A stretch of DNA of 64,000 nt from Solidesulfovibrio carbinoliphilus subsp. oakridgensis. Lineage in GTDB: Bacteria > Desulfobacterota > Desulfovibrionia > Desulfovibrionales > Desulfovibrionaceae. The translations under genes were made by a program, and so were the position numbers. The stretch covers positions 1,364,001 through 1,428,000 of the forward strand of contig NZ_CM001368.1 of NCBI RefSeq assembly GCF_000177215.2, given 5' to 3'. Below, piece by piece: positions 16,101 through 24,578 of this stretch. The notes under the pieces were generated by a model. It searched no databases. It saw nothing but the letters and a program-made list of their open reading frames with translations, and was not told where the DNA came from. The first letter of the stretch is position 1; each line of letters opens with the position of its first letter.

Positions 16101-18442
16101 AGACATCCGAGGCAAGGCCCGCCGCTTGCCGCCCCCGCCGCCGGATCGTCTTGGCGGCGGCGCTGGCCGTCCTTGGTCTGGCGGCCTGCCTCGGGCTCCT
16201 CTGGGCCACGGCCCGGCCGCCCTTTCCCCTGTCCGCCCTGTCCCCGGCCCCGTCCACGGTGGTCGCGGCCCGAAACGGCCTGCCGTTGCGCCTTTTTCTG
16301 GCCCCGGACCAGTCCTGGCGCTTTCCGGTGCGCCTCGGCACCGTCTCGCCCCTTTTGCCGCGCCTGGTCGTCGCGGCCGAGGACAAGCGTTTTTTCCGCC
16401 ACCCCGGGGTCGATCCCCTGGCCCTTGGCCGGGCCGCCGTCGCAAACCTCCTGTCCGGCCGGGTCGTCTCCGGCGGCTCCACCCTGACCATGCAGCTGGC
16501 CCGCCTCGCCCGACCGCGTCCCCGGACGTTTGCCGCCAAGGTCGAAGAGGCGCTGGCCGCCCTGGCCCTGGAACGGCATCTCTCCAAGGAGGCCATCCTC
16601 GAACGCTACCTCTCCATGGCTCCCTACGGCGGCAACATCGTGGGCGTGGGCGCGGCCAGCACCTTTTATTTCGGCAAGACCCCGGACCGGCTGTCCCTGG
16701 CCGAGGCCGCGTTACTCACCGTCCTGCCCCGCTCCCCCCTGCGCCTGGACCCCGTCCGCCACCCCACGGCGGCCAAGGCCGCCCGGGACAGGCTCCTGGC
16801 CGCCCTGGCCCGCCGGGGCGTGGTGACGGCCGAGGCCGCGGCCGAGGCTTCCCGGGCTCCCTTGCCGACGGCCCTGGCCGATCCGCCGTTTGTGGCCCCG
16901 CAGTTCTGCCAACTGGCCCGGGAACTGGCCGGGCCGGCCCCCCGGATCGACACCACGCTTGACCCCTCGGCCCAGAAGGCGGTCACGGACATCCTGCGCG
17001 GCCGCAAGGCTTGGCTGGCCGGGCAGGGCATCGGCGCCGTGGCCGCCGTGGTCCTCGACGCCTCCTCCCGCGAGGTCCTGGCCATGGTCGGGTCCACGGA
17101 CTATTTCGGCGACACCCGCTTCGGCCAGATCAACGGCGCCACCATCCGCCGGTCGCCCGGCTCGGCCCTCAAACCCTTTCTCTACGCCATGGCCCTGGAC
17201 AAGGGGCTGGTCTTTCCCCAGAGCCTGCTCCTCGACATCCCCACCGGCTTCGCCGGCTACAGCCCCAAGAACTACGACGGCCACTTCCGGGGCCGGGTGA
17301 CCATGGAGCAGGCGCTCGTCACCTCGCTCAACGTCCCGGCGGTGCGGCTCTTAAACGACGTGGGCCCGGCCTCCTTCCTCGACCTCCTGCGCCGGGGGGG
17401 AATCACCACCCTCGACCGGCCGGCCGGGCACTACGGCCTGTCCCTGGTCCTTGGCGGCGGCGAGGTGACGCTTCTCTCCCTGGCCGGCCTCTACGCCGAC
17501 CTGGCCGGCGGCGGCGAACACCGGCCGCCCCGGCTCCTGGCCGGCCGGGACGGCCCGGGGACGCGCCTTTTCTCGGCCGAGGCCTGCGCGCTCGTCACCG
17601 AGACGCTTGCCAAGGTGGAGCGGCCGGATCTCCCCTCCTCGTGGGAGCGGGCCCTGGCCGTGCCGGCCGTGGCCTGGAAGACCGGCACCTCCTACGGCCA
17701 CCGCGACGCCTGGGCCCTGGGCTACAGCGCCGACCGGGTCATCGGCGTCTGGGTCGGCAACATGGACGGCGCGCCGGTCAAGGGCATCTCCGGCGCGGTC
17801 CACGTCGGACCGATCCTCTTCGAGCTTTTCCGGGCCGTGGAGGCCCACGGCTCCAGGCTCGCCACGGCGCAGGGCCTCAACCTCCGCGAGATCGAGGTCT
17901 GCGCCGACAGCCGCCAGCTGCCCGGCCCCGACTGCCCGCGCCACGTCACGGCCAAAATCATCCCCGGCGTGACCAGGCTCGGCCCCTGCCCGGTCCACCG
18001 CCGGCTCCTGGTCGATGCGGCCACCGGCCGGACGCTTTCCGGGGACTGCCTGGAGACCCGGGAGGCCAAACCCGTGGTCGTGGCCCGGTATCCGGCCGAG
18101 CTGGTGTCCTGGTGGCGGGCGTCGGGCATCCCCTTCGAAGAGCCGCCCGAGCCCGAGCCGGGGTGCGGGGCCCCGGCGGGCGAGGGGCCGCGCATCGTGT
18201 CGCCGAGTTCGGCCACGCCCTACGTCTTTCGCCGCGACGCGCCGGCCGAATTCCAGCGCATCGCGCTTTTGGCCGACGTTCCGGCTGGCAGCAGGCGGCT
18301 TTCCTGGTATGTGGACGGGGAGCTGGCCGCCCAGGGGCTCCCCGGGGAGCGGCTCTTCTGGCAACCAAGCCCGGGCGCGCACCGGCTGGTCGTGGCTGAC
18401 GACCAGGGTCGGGCCGACGCCGTGACCGTGCGCGTGGAATAA
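16076..18442 (+). CDS. pbpC: Penicillin-binding protein 1C
   Basis: A 788-residue bifunctional peptidoglycan glycosyltransferase/transpeptidase anchored in the inner membrane by one N-terminal helix (IVLAAALAVLGLAACLGLLW). The GT51 domain shows AAEDKRFFRHPGVD (catalytic Glu), GGSTLTMQLARL and RYLSMAPYGGNIVGVGAA. The transpeptidase domain has SALK (about 362), SLN and KTGTSYGHRD (about 535). A C-terminal BiPBP_C-like domain with cysteines (VCADSRQLPGPDCP, GCGAPAGEGPRIVSP) is typical of the 1C class. It overlaps the tandem-REC gene by 25 nt; no better start exists downstream. Confidence 0.93.
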   Translation: MPGQGRILKTSEARPAACRPRRRIVLAAALAVLGLAACLGLLWATARPPFPLSALSPAPSTVVAARNGLPLRLFLAPDQSWRFPVRLGTVSPLLPRLVVAAEDKRFFRHPGVDPLALGRAAVANLLSGRVVSGGSTLTMQLARLARPRPRTFAAKVEEALAALALERHLSKEAILERYLSMAPYGGNIVGVGAASTFYFGKTPDRLSLAEAALLTVLPRSPLRLDPVRHPTAAKAARDRLLAALARRGVVTAEAAAEASRAPLPTALADPPFVAPQFCQLARELAGPAPRIDTTLDPSAQKAVTDILRGRKAWLAGQGIGAVAAVVLDASSREVLAMVGSTDYFGDTRFGQINGATIRRSPGSALKPFLYAMALDKGLVFPQSLLLDIPTGFAGYSPKNYDGHFRGRVTMEQALVTSLNVPAVRLLNDVGPASFLDLLRRGGITTLDRPAGHYGLSLVLGGGEVTLLSLAGLYADLAGGGEHRPPRLLAGRDGPGTRLFSAEACALVTETLAKVERPDLPSSWERALAVPAVAWKTGTSYGHRDAWALGYSADRVIGVWVGNMDGAPVKGISGAVHVGPILFELFRAVEAHGSRLATAQGLNLREIEVCADSRQLPGPDCPRHVTAKIIPGVTRLGPCPVHRRLLVDAATGRTLSGDCLETREAKPVVVARYPAELVSWWRASGIPFEEPPEPEPGCGAPAGEGPRIVSPSSATPYVFRRDAPAEFQRIALLADVPAGSRRLSWYVDGELAAQGLPGERLFWQPSPGAHRLVVADDQGRADAVTVRVE

Positions 18443-18458
18443 CGAAGAAGGAGACGAC

Positions 18459-18764
18459 ATGAGCGCCATTCTGGATTTTTCGATCTTCCCGCTGGACAAG
18501 GGCGAAAGCCTGTCCGCCTACGTGGCCAAGGCCGTGCGCATCGTCAGGGAAAGCGGCCTGCCCTACGTCTTTTCCCCCATGTCGACCAGCATCGAGGGCG
18601 ACTGGGACGAGGTGCTGGCCGTGGTCACCCGCTGCAAGGAGGAACTGGAAAAGGACTGCCGCCGCATCCACGTGGCCATGCGCGTGGACTGGCGCGACGG
18701 CCCGTCGGGACGGCTTGCTGCCAAAATCCGGTCCGTCGAGGACAAGCTGGCTTCCGGGTCCTAG
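18459..18764 (+). CDS. MTH1187/YqgV-type thiamine-binding protein
   Basis: A 101-residue protein of the UPF0045/MTH1187 family, small ferredoxin-fold proteins some of which bind thiamine. Matching features are the start LDFSIFPLDKGESLSAYVAKAVRIV, then GLPYVFSPMSTSIEGDWDEVLAVV and RIHVAMRVDWRDG. AGGAG lies 7 nt before the ATG. It follows pbpC by 16 nt and is likely on the same transcript without an obvious functional link. Confidence 0.82.
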   Translation: MSAILDFSIFPLDKGESLSAYVAKAVRIVRESGLPYVFSPMSTSIEGDWDEVLAVVTRCKEELEKDCRRIHVAMRVDWRDGPSGRLAAKIRSVEDKLASGS

Positions 18765-18952
18765 ACTGGTGGACGGCAATGGCGCCCTCGACCAGGACGC
18801 CGCCGCCGTCGATCGGGCGACACAAGGCGGCATTGGCGTTGCCATTTTCGCCTGCCGGGTGTATCTCGGCGACAACGTGGCTTTTTCCGGGCCGTGACCA
18901 CGACGCTCCCCCCACGCAGGCGTCGTACAGCAACCACCACGAGGAGCATGCC

Positions 18953-19684
18953 ATGGGCAACCAGCCGACAGACCTTGACCTCAGCATATACTTCCACAGC
19001 TTTCTCTTCCTGGTCTTCATCCTGGTGCTGGCCCGTCTGCACTGGAAGATGGATTCCGTGCCGCGCCTGATCCTGGTGGCAATCAAATATATCGCGATAT
19101 CCTTTATTTTCCTTTTCCTGTTCCTCAACTGGGCCAGCGACGTCAACCCGAGCCTGCGAAACGGCAGCCTCTACATCATTACGGCCATCAACTTCTACAT
19201 GCTCTGGTCCGTGATCGTCACCGCCTTCGAATACCCCTATCGCAAGGCCCTCAAAGGCTGCGTGACCGACGTCTGCACCGGCCTGGACCTCGAAAACGCC
19301 TTCTCCACCGGGACCCGGTATTACAAGTTCCGCTACTTCTGGACGTCGCTGACAAGCGGCATCTCGCCCTGGAAGTTCACCCACGCCGTGGCCGCGGAAC
19401 GGACCCGAAACGACCTGCACCATCTGTTTGTGAGCCTCGACCCCGAGGCTTCCATTTTCGGCTCCCGACTCTACGCCCAGTTCCTGCGCCACCAACTGGC
19501 CCAGGAGAAGGGGCTCCCCCCGGAAAAACGCGTCGTCGCCGAAAAGACCATCGACGCCCTGGAAAACGACAAGTGGCTGCGGGAGCAGACCACCCAGTTC
19601 CTGGACCACCTGCTCGCCAATCCCGAGGAACTGCTCGAAACGGGCCTCAAGGAATCGTTGCGCCACGAGGGCCGGCTGGCCTAG
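18953..19684 (+). CDS. Membrane protein of unknown function
   Basis: A 243-residue protein with three predicted transmembrane helices in the first 95 residues (YFHSFLFLVFILVLARL, LVAIKYIAISFIFLFLFL, IITAINFYMLWSVIVTAF) and a soluble, charged C-terminal half rich in Glu, Leu and Arg, probably cytoplasmic. GAGGAG lies upstream of the ATG. No family was recognised. Its TAG stop overlaps the first base of an AT-rich inverted-repeat element, so the native 3' flank may have been altered by insertion. Confidence 0.6.
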   Translation: MGNQPTDLDLSIYFHSFLFLVFILVLARLHWKMDSVPRLILVAIKYIAISFIFLFLFLNWASDVNPSLRNGSLYIITAINFYMLWSVIVTAFEYPYRKALKGCVTDVCTGLDLENAFSTGTRYYKFRYFWTSLTSGISPWKFTHAVAAERTRNDLHHLFVSLDPEASIFGSRLYAQFLRHQLAQEKGLPPEKRVVAEKTIDALENDKWLREQTTQFLDHLLANPEELLETGLKESLRHEGRLA

Positions 19685-19787
19685 TGTGGCGTTCGCTGAA
19701 AAATATGCTCATATTTTTTAGAAAAAAATAATTATTTAAATACTTTATTATCGAAATTCGTATGCACGAATTTCGAGAACGCCACAC
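19684..19787. mobile_element. AT-rich 104-bp element with terminal inverted repeats (MITE-like)
   Basis: Ends are perfect 11-bp inverted repeats (GTGTGGCGTTC at 19684-19694, complement at 19777-19787). Inside are two further perfect palindromes: AAAAATATG/CATATTTTT (19699-19718) and CGAAATTCGT/ACGAATTTCG (19752-19775). The interior is strongly AT-rich within GC-rich DNA and has no coding capacity. No target-site duplication is obvious. Confidence 0.5.
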
Positions 19788-19833
19788 GAGGCGCGCCGCC
19801 GCGCCCAGGCCGGGACGGAAAGGAGGAAGCCGG

Positions 19834-20601
19834 TTGCGCGCCAAACGCGGCGGATGGCTCCTCGGACTTTTCGTCCTGGCTCTGGCCTTGGCCCTTGCGG
19901 CCGGCCCGTCCGCGCCGGCCTGGGCCGGCTGCCGTCCCGAGCGTCTCGCCATCGCCGTGGACGCCGGGCACGGCCCGAGGCTCCCCGGGGCCACGAGCGC
20001 CACGGGCGCGCCTGAATACGACTTCAATTTCCGGCTGGCCCGGCAGGTCGTAGCCGCCGTGCAGGCCGCCGGCTTTCCCCGCACCGTTCTCCTCGACCCG
20101 GTCGGCCGGGACCTCGCGCCAACGGCCCGGGCCAAGGCCGCGAACGCGGCCGGGGCCGGGCTCCTCGTCTCCATCCACCACGACGCGGCCCAGCCGCAAT
20201 TCCTGGAAACCTGGACCGTCGCCGGCCAGACCCGCCGCTTTTGCGACCGGTTCGCCGGCTACTCGGTCTTTTATTCCGGGAAAAACCGGCACGCGGCCGC
20301 AAGCCTCGCCCTGGCCCGGCTCCTTGGCCGGGAGATGCGCCGGGCCGGCTTTGCCTTCACCCGCCACCACGCCGCCGACATCCCGGGCGAACGCCGCCCG
20401 CTCGTGGACGACACGGCCGGCGTCTACCGCTACGACGGGCTGGCCGTGCTGCGCGAAGCCGCCATGCCGGCCGTGCTGCTGGAAGCCGGCGTCATCGTCA
20501 ACCGGGCGGAAGAGGCCGAGCTGGCCGGCCCGGACCGGCAGCGGCGCACCGCCGAAGCCGTGGCGACGGCCGTCGCGACTTGGTGCGCCGAGCAACGTTG
20601 A
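19834..20601 (+). CDS. N-acetylmuramoyl-L-alanine amidase (Amidase_3 type)
   Basis: A 255-residue zinc amidase cleaving the bond between muramic acid and the peptide stem in the periplasm. After a signal peptide (LLGLFVLALALALAAGPSAPAWA), the catalytic domain starts IAVDAGHGP (zinc His). LLVSIHHDAA carries the second His and AMPAVLLEAGVIVN the catalytic Glu. I chose the TTG at 19834 because AAAGGAGG lies 7 nt before it and the product begins with a clean signal peptide. An ATG at 19762 lies inside the AT-rich inverted-repeat element and gives an implausible extension. Confidence 0.85.
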   Translation: MRAKRGGWLLGLFVLALALALAAGPSAPAWAGCRPERLAIAVDAGHGPRLPGATSATGAPEYDFNFRLARQVVAAVQAAGFPRTVLLDPVGRDLAPTARAKAANAAGAGLLVSIHHDAAQPQFLETWTVAGQTRRFCDRFAGYSVFYSGKNRHAAASLALARLLGREMRRAGFAFTRHHAADIPGERRPLVDDTAGVYRYDGLAVLREAAMPAVLLEAGVIVNRAEEAELAGPDRQRRTAEAVATAVATWCAEQR

Positions 20602-20613
20602 CAGGAGAAAAAG

Positions 20614-20657
20614 GATGCCTCCGGCGGCCGGGGGGAATGATTCCCCCCGGACCCCCT
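20614..20657 (+). repeat. Stop-proximal palindromic repeat, copy D
   Basis: Starts 12 nt after the amidase stop: GATGCCTCCGGCGGCC, GGGGGGAATGATTCCCCCC, GGACCCCCT. Same orientation relative to its gene as copy A. Confidence 0.85.
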
Positions 20658-20794
20658 CAAAGGGAGGAAGGGACCGGGGGTGTGAGGGAAGGACCGGGGA
20701 ACCGGGGGAAGGCACAAGGAACGGGAAAGGGACCCCGGCAACGCCGGTTGCCGACAGTGTGAGCCTACCCCAAGGCTCTGCCGGGCCGTGCCGG

Positions 20795-21775
20795 CTAGGC
20801 CTCGGTGGCCAGCCGTTCCCAGGCCAGGGCCCGGGCCCGTTCGGCCAGCTGCAGCATCTCGGGCTTGGAAATCTGGTCATCCGCGCCCACGGCCTCGCCC
20901 TTGTGGCGCAGGCTGTCGGTGATGAGCGACGAGAAAAGGATCACCGGCAGCTTTTTGAGGACCGGGTCCTCCTTGACCTTGCGGGTCAGGCTGTGCCCGT
21001 CCATGGCCGGCATCTCGATGTCGGACACCAGGATGTGCACGAAATCCGTGATGGGCTGTTCCCCGGCGGCGGCCGCCGCCTTCCATTCCATGAGCTGGTC
21101 CCAGGCGATGCGGCCGTTGATGGTCCGGGTCACCTCGAAGCCGGCCTTCTCGAGCGACGAGCCGATCATCCGGCGGATGGTGGTGGAATCGTCGGCAATG
21201 AGCGCCTTGAAAACCATGTCCTTGTCCGGAAGCGTCTTGCGGCGCTCGACAAAGACCTCCGCGTCGAGCTCCTTGAGGGCCAGGCCGGGATTCAGTTCGG
21301 CCACGATCTTTTCCATGTCGAGGATGAAGACCACCCGCTTGTCGAGCTGGACCACGCCGGTGACGGAATTGGCGGAATAGATCTGGACCTGGATGCTCGG
21401 CGGCTCGATCTGCTCCCAGCTCAGGCGGTGGATGCGCGTGACGCCGGATACCCGGAAAGCGCTGACCACCCGGTTGAATTCCGTGACCACCACCTTGTCC
21501 GAGTCGTTGGCCCCCTTGTCCTTGCCGAGCCACAAGGCCAGATCGACCAGCGGCACCACCTTGTCGCGCAGGTTGAAGGTGCCAAGGACGCAGGGGTGCG
21601 GCGTCTGCGGCATCTCCGTCACCCTGGGCAGGCGGATGATCTCCAGGACCTTGGCCACGTTGACGCCGTAGTAGCCCACGTAGTTCTTCCCGGAGGGCGT
21701 GGGCTCCTCCAGGTAGAATTCCACGATCTCGAGTTCGTTGGTGCCGGATTCAAGGAGGATGTTCGTATTGCTCAT
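20795..21775 (-). CDS. cheV: Chemotaxis protein CheV (CheW-REC fusion)
   Basis: A 326-residue coupling protein joining receptors to CheA. The N-terminal CheW domain (about 10-170) shows YYGVNVAKVLEIIRLP, GTFNLRDKVVPLVDLALWLG and VVQLDKRVVFILDMEKI. The C-terminal REC domain (about 190-315) has ALIADDSTTIRRMI, phospho-acceptor Asp in ILVSDIEMPAMDG, and Lys in DQISKPEM. No other chemotaxis gene is in the window. GGAG lies about 10 nt before the ATG. It is convergent with the amidase gene. Confidence 0.93.
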   Translation of the reverse strand: MSNTNILLESGTNELEIVEFYLEEPTPSGKNYVGYYGVNVAKVLEIIRLPRVTEMPQTPHPCVLGTFNLRDKVVPLVDLALWLGKDKGANDSDKVVVTEFNRVVSAFRVSGVTRIHRLSWEQIEPPSIQVQIYSANSVTGVVQLDKRVVFILDMEKIVAELNPGLALKELDAEVFVERRKTLPDKDMVFKALIADDSTTIRRMIGSSLEKAGFEVTRTINGRIAWDQLMEWKAAAAAGEQPITDFVHILVSDIEMPAMDGHSLTRKVKEDPVLKKLPVILFSSLITDSLRHKGEAVGADDQISKPEMLQLAERARALAWERLATEA

Positions 21776-22083
21776 GTCGCTTGGGCTCCGGGGCGGACGG
21801 TGGGACGGCGGGGTCCTTCTGGAAACGATGGTCTGTCAATCTAAGCCGTTGTCCGAGAAAAAGGCAAGGCCGTCTCCCGTCGGGGAGCGCAGAGCAAGGC
21901 GAGGAGGGCGGGAGTTCTTGCAGAGGTCCGCTTCTTCAAATTGCCCGGCACGGCCGGTCGGAAACCGGAACGGACTGTGGCATGCGCGTGTGACGTTTGC
22001 GTGGCGCTTGGCCGCGCCTGATGCGGGGACGAAACAGTCGGTCGGGAACCTGCTGTTGCGGACAGCCGCAACGGCCGCGGCCT
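21776..22083. other. 308-bp gap between cheV and the YdjM-like gene
   Basis: Must hold the cheV promoter, as cheV starts at its left edge, but no convincing -35/-10, sigma-28 or sigma-54 site was found. A short CCGG/CCGG hairpin (around 21954-21970) was seen but not assigned. No gene is supported here. Confidence 0.4.
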
Positions 22084-22533
22084 CTAGAACTTGCCGTCCA
22101 GGATGAGATGGGAAAAGTAGCCGAGCACCGTGGCCAGGTAATACGGAACAAAGGGTTGCCAGGGCAGCCCCAGGAGCACCATGGGCGCGACCAGGACCGA
22201 GGCCGGAATGAGGATGGCCGCCCACCACGAATGCGTCCAGCCCCGGTGCGAGCCGATGGCCGGCAGCAAGGCGCAAAAGCCGAGGATGGCCGCGTAGCGG
22301 TACTGTTGCTTGTAGATGAGGAAGATGTCGACGAGCAGGGCCGCGCCGTAAAAAAAGCGGCGCCCTTTGGAGTCGGTGTCCACATCCGGGAAAAGGCCGC
22401 CCAAAATCGAAAAAATCCCGAGGCAGACCATGGATTCGAAATTCGGGCGGTAGAAGCCAAGCCAGTAGATCCCGGCCACCGCCACCCCCGTCACCGCAGC
22501 CGCGCCGGCCATGTGCGTCTTGTAACCCGGCAT
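22084..22533 (-). CDS. YdjM/DUF457-type membrane-bound metal-dependent hydrolase
   Basis: A 149-residue inner-membrane protein of the YdjM (DUF457) family. Expected histidines and aspartates are seen in YKTHMAGAAAVTG, GGLFPDVDTDSKGRR, IGSHRGWTHSWWA and YFSHLILDGKF, the family's HRGxTHS and HxxxD signatures. At least four hydrophobic segments are present. AGGAGG lies 6 nt before the ATG at 22533. The family is annotated as hydrolase from motifs only; substrate unknown. Confidence 0.8.
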   Translation of the reverse strand: MPGYKTHMAGAAAVTGVAVAGIYWLGFYRPNFESMVCLGIFSILGGLFPDVDTDSKGRRFFYGAALLVDIFLIYKQQYRYAAILGFCALLPAIGSHRGWTHSWWAAILIPASVLVAPMVLLGLPWQPFVPYYLATVLGYFSHLILDGKF

Positions 22534-22649
22534 GGAGAGCCTCCTAGCATCGCCGCCCGTCCCTTGCAAGAAGGGGCGGCCCTTCTTGACGCGGCCCGCG
22601 CCGGCCGGCTACCTACCACACTTTCCCAACACGAACCTCCGGAAGTACC

Positions 22650-23006
22650 ATGTCCGCCAAACACACCCTGTCCGCCCTGACCCTGGCCCTTGCGGCCGCC
22701 CTGGTCCTGGCCGCCGCCCCGCTGCGCGCCGCAGGCCCCACGGTCGAGCTGTTCGTCACCAGCTGGTGCCCCTACTGCTCCAAGGCCAAGGCCTATTTCC
22801 AGGCCAAGGGCATCGCCTACACCGCCTACGACATCGAGAAGGACCCGGCCGCGGCCAAGCGGTTCCAGCAATACGGCCAGCGCGGCGTGCCCCTGGTCGT
22901 CATCGGCACCACCGCCATTCCCGGCTACTCCGTGGCCGAATACGACAAGGCGCTGGCCGCCGCCCAGACGGCCCCGGCCCATTCGAAGACCGTCACCGCG
23001 CCCTAG
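22650..23006 (+). CDS. Exported glutaredoxin-like thiol-disulfide protein
   Basis: A 118-residue thioredoxin-fold protein. The signal peptide (LSALTLALAAALVLAAAPLRA) is followed by a glutaredoxin domain with redox motif SWCPYCSKAK (about 40-43), the cis-proline loop RGVPLVVIG and the C-terminal IPGYSVAEYDKAL. Glutaredoxins are normally cytoplasmic, so a clear export signal is unusual. In the periplasm it could reduce or shuffle disulfides. No partner reductase or DsbD-like gene is nearby. It is divergent from the YdjM-like gene. Confidence 0.85.
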   Translation: MSAKHTLSALTLALAAALVLAAAPLRAAGPTVELFVTSWCPYCSKAKAYFQAKGIAYTAYDIEKDPAAAKRFQQYGQRGVPLVVIGTTAIPGYSVAEYDKALAAAQTAPAHSKTVTAP

Positions 23007-23186
23007 CTCCAACCCTTCGCGCGGCCCCCGGACCCAATGTGCGGAAACGGGCGCCTGCCCATGGCGCATCGACGCGCAACTCGCTAAAAGGACGCCACGC
23101 ACCATTCGCCGCCTGAAGCGGTGCCCATTCCGGCCGGCCCCGTCCCGGCCCAAGGCCGCCGCAAGGCCCACTGCAAGGAGCCTCCC

Positions 23187-24371
23187 GTGACAAGCGTCCG
23201 CCACGTCTTCAGCCAACGTGCCCACAATATCAAGATTTCCGCCACCAAGCTCATGCCCATGATCGCAAGCGGCATGGGCGACTGCGCCTCCCTCGGCCAG
23301 GGCGTGCCCTCCTTTCCCACCCCGCCCCATGTGGTCGAGGCCGTGTGCCGGGCACTGCGGGACTCCCCGGCCGTGGGCAAGTATTCGCTCCAGCCCGGCA
23401 TGCCCGAACTCCGCTGGGCCGTGGCCGACCGGCTGGCCGCCGAAAAGGGCATCGCCGCCAATCCCGAGACCGAGGTGGCCATCACCGTCGGCGGCATGGA
23501 GGCGCTTTTGTGCGCCGTCCTTTGCCTGTGCGAGCGCGACGACGAGGTAATCGTGCCCGAGCCCTTCTACCCCTCCCATGTGGAGCAGGTACTCCTGGCC
23601 GAGGCGAGGCCCGTCTTCGCCCCCCTGCGCCGGGGCGACTGGGGCCTCGATCCGGATGCCGTGGCCGCGGCCATCACCCCGCGCACCAAGGCCATCATCG
23701 TCAATTCCCCGCACAACCCCACGGGTTCGGTCTTTGCCGAGGAGGACCTGCGGGCCGTGGCCGAAATCGCCCTGCGCCACGGGCTCTACGTCATCTGCGA
23801 CGACACCTACGACGCCCTGGCCTACGACGGACCGGCCTTTTCCCTGTCGAGCCTGGCCAGCCTGCGGGAGCGGCTCGTGGCTGTCGGCAGCTTTTCCAAG
23901 CGCTACGCCCTGACCGGCTGGCGGGTGGGCTTTGCCTACGCCCCGGAACCGATCATGGCGCAGATGCTCAAGGTCCACGACTGCACGGCCATCTGCGCCC
24001 CGACCCCGTCCCAGATCGCGGCCCTGGCCTCCCTGACCGGACCCCAGACCGTGTACCAGGAATTCGTCGACACCCTCGCCGCCCGCCGGGAACGGATCTG
24101 CCAACGCCTGGACGCCATGGCCCCGGCCATCGCCTACAACCGTCCGGGCGGGGCGTTTTACGTCATGGCCCGCTACGACCTGCCGGGCGCGCCCATGGAC
24201 GTGGCCACCCGGCTGATCCGCGAAGCCCACGTCATCACCATCCCCGGCGACAGCTTCGGCCCGGGCGGGGCGGCAAGCCTCCGCCTCTCCTTTGGCGGCG
24301 ACGACGCCGAACTCGACACCGCCTGCGACCGCCTGGCCGCCTGGTTCGCCGCCGAGCGCCGGAAGCGGTAA
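23187..24371 (+). CDS. PLP-dependent class I/II aminotransferase
   Basis: A 394-residue fold-type I aminotransferase, probably acting on aspartate, alanine or aromatic amino acids. Features: SLGQGVPSFPTPPHV, YSLQPGMPELRWAVADRL, VGGMEALLCAV, NSPHNPTGSVF, CDDTYDALAYD and the PLP-lysine motif VGSFSKRYALTGWRVGF. The final arginine motif LRLSFGG binds the substrate carboxylate. The GTG at 23187 has AAGGAG 6 nt upstream. Exact substrate cannot be told. A perfect palindrome begins directly after its stop. Confidence 0.9.
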   Translation: MTSVRHVFSQRAHNIKISATKLMPMIASGMGDCASLGQGVPSFPTPPHVVEAVCRALRDSPAVGKYSLQPGMPELRWAVADRLAAEKGIAANPETEVAITVGGMEALLCAVLCLCERDDEVIVPEPFYPSHVEQVLLAEARPVFAPLRRGDWGLDPDAVAAAITPRTKAIIVNSPHNPTGSVFAEEDLRAVAEIALRHGLYVICDDTYDALAYDGPAFSLSSLASLRERLVAVGSFSKRYALTGWRVGFAYAPEPIMAQMLKVHDCTAICAPTPSQIAALASLTGPQTVYQEFVDTLAARRERICQRLDAMAPAIAYNRPGGAFYVMARYDLPGAPMDVATRLIREAHVITIPGDSFGPGGAASLRLSFGGDDAELDTACDRLAAWFAAERRKR

Positions 24372-24447
24372 TGTGGGGGAGGGAACCCCCCTTTTTGCAA
24401 AAAGGGGGGTTCCCTCCCCCACACCCCCTCCTTCCCCCCAAAAACTC
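24372..24447 (+). repeat. Inverted-repeat family 2, copy 2 (52-bp perfect palindrome plus tail)
   Basis: Positions 24372-24397 and 24398-24423 are exact reverse complements, with the centre TTTTTGCAAAAA. The palindrome starts on the base after the aminotransferase TAA. It is followed by CCCCCTCCTTCCCCCC and AAAAACT, the same tail seen beside copy 1. As RNA it would fold into a very stable hairpin and may end or protect the transcript. Confidence 0.8.
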
Positions 24448-24527
24448 TCAACGGGGAAGGCGGATACGCTTTTCCGACTGCGGCGGGAGTCATGGCGCGT
24501 TCTATCGGTCGTAGTCGCACCCCTTTC

Positions 24528-24570
24528 AGGGGGTCCGGGGGGGATGATCCCCCCCGGCCGCCGGAGGCAT
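24528..24570 (-). repeat. Palindromic repeat, copy E (reversed, before a start codon)
   Basis: Consensus-like copy (AGGGGGTCC, GGGGGGGATGATCCCCCCC, GGCCGCCGGAGGCAT). Unlike the others, its GATGCC end points to a downstream start codon. Its GGAGG (24563-24567) lies about 11 nt before the methyltransferase ATG at 24579. Confidence 0.85.
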
Positions 24571-24578
24571 GCCTTTCT

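Noticed and set aside
21836-22276. A 146-codon minus-strand frame in the gap before cheV
   Set aside because: It overlaps the YdjM-like gene in another frame of the same strand, has no motif, and its composition is that of a chance frame.
24492-24578. Longer N-terminus for the methyltransferase (MARSIGRSR...)
   Set aside because: It would translate repeat copy E. The ATG at 24579 gives a normal start and the repeat also occurs outside genes.
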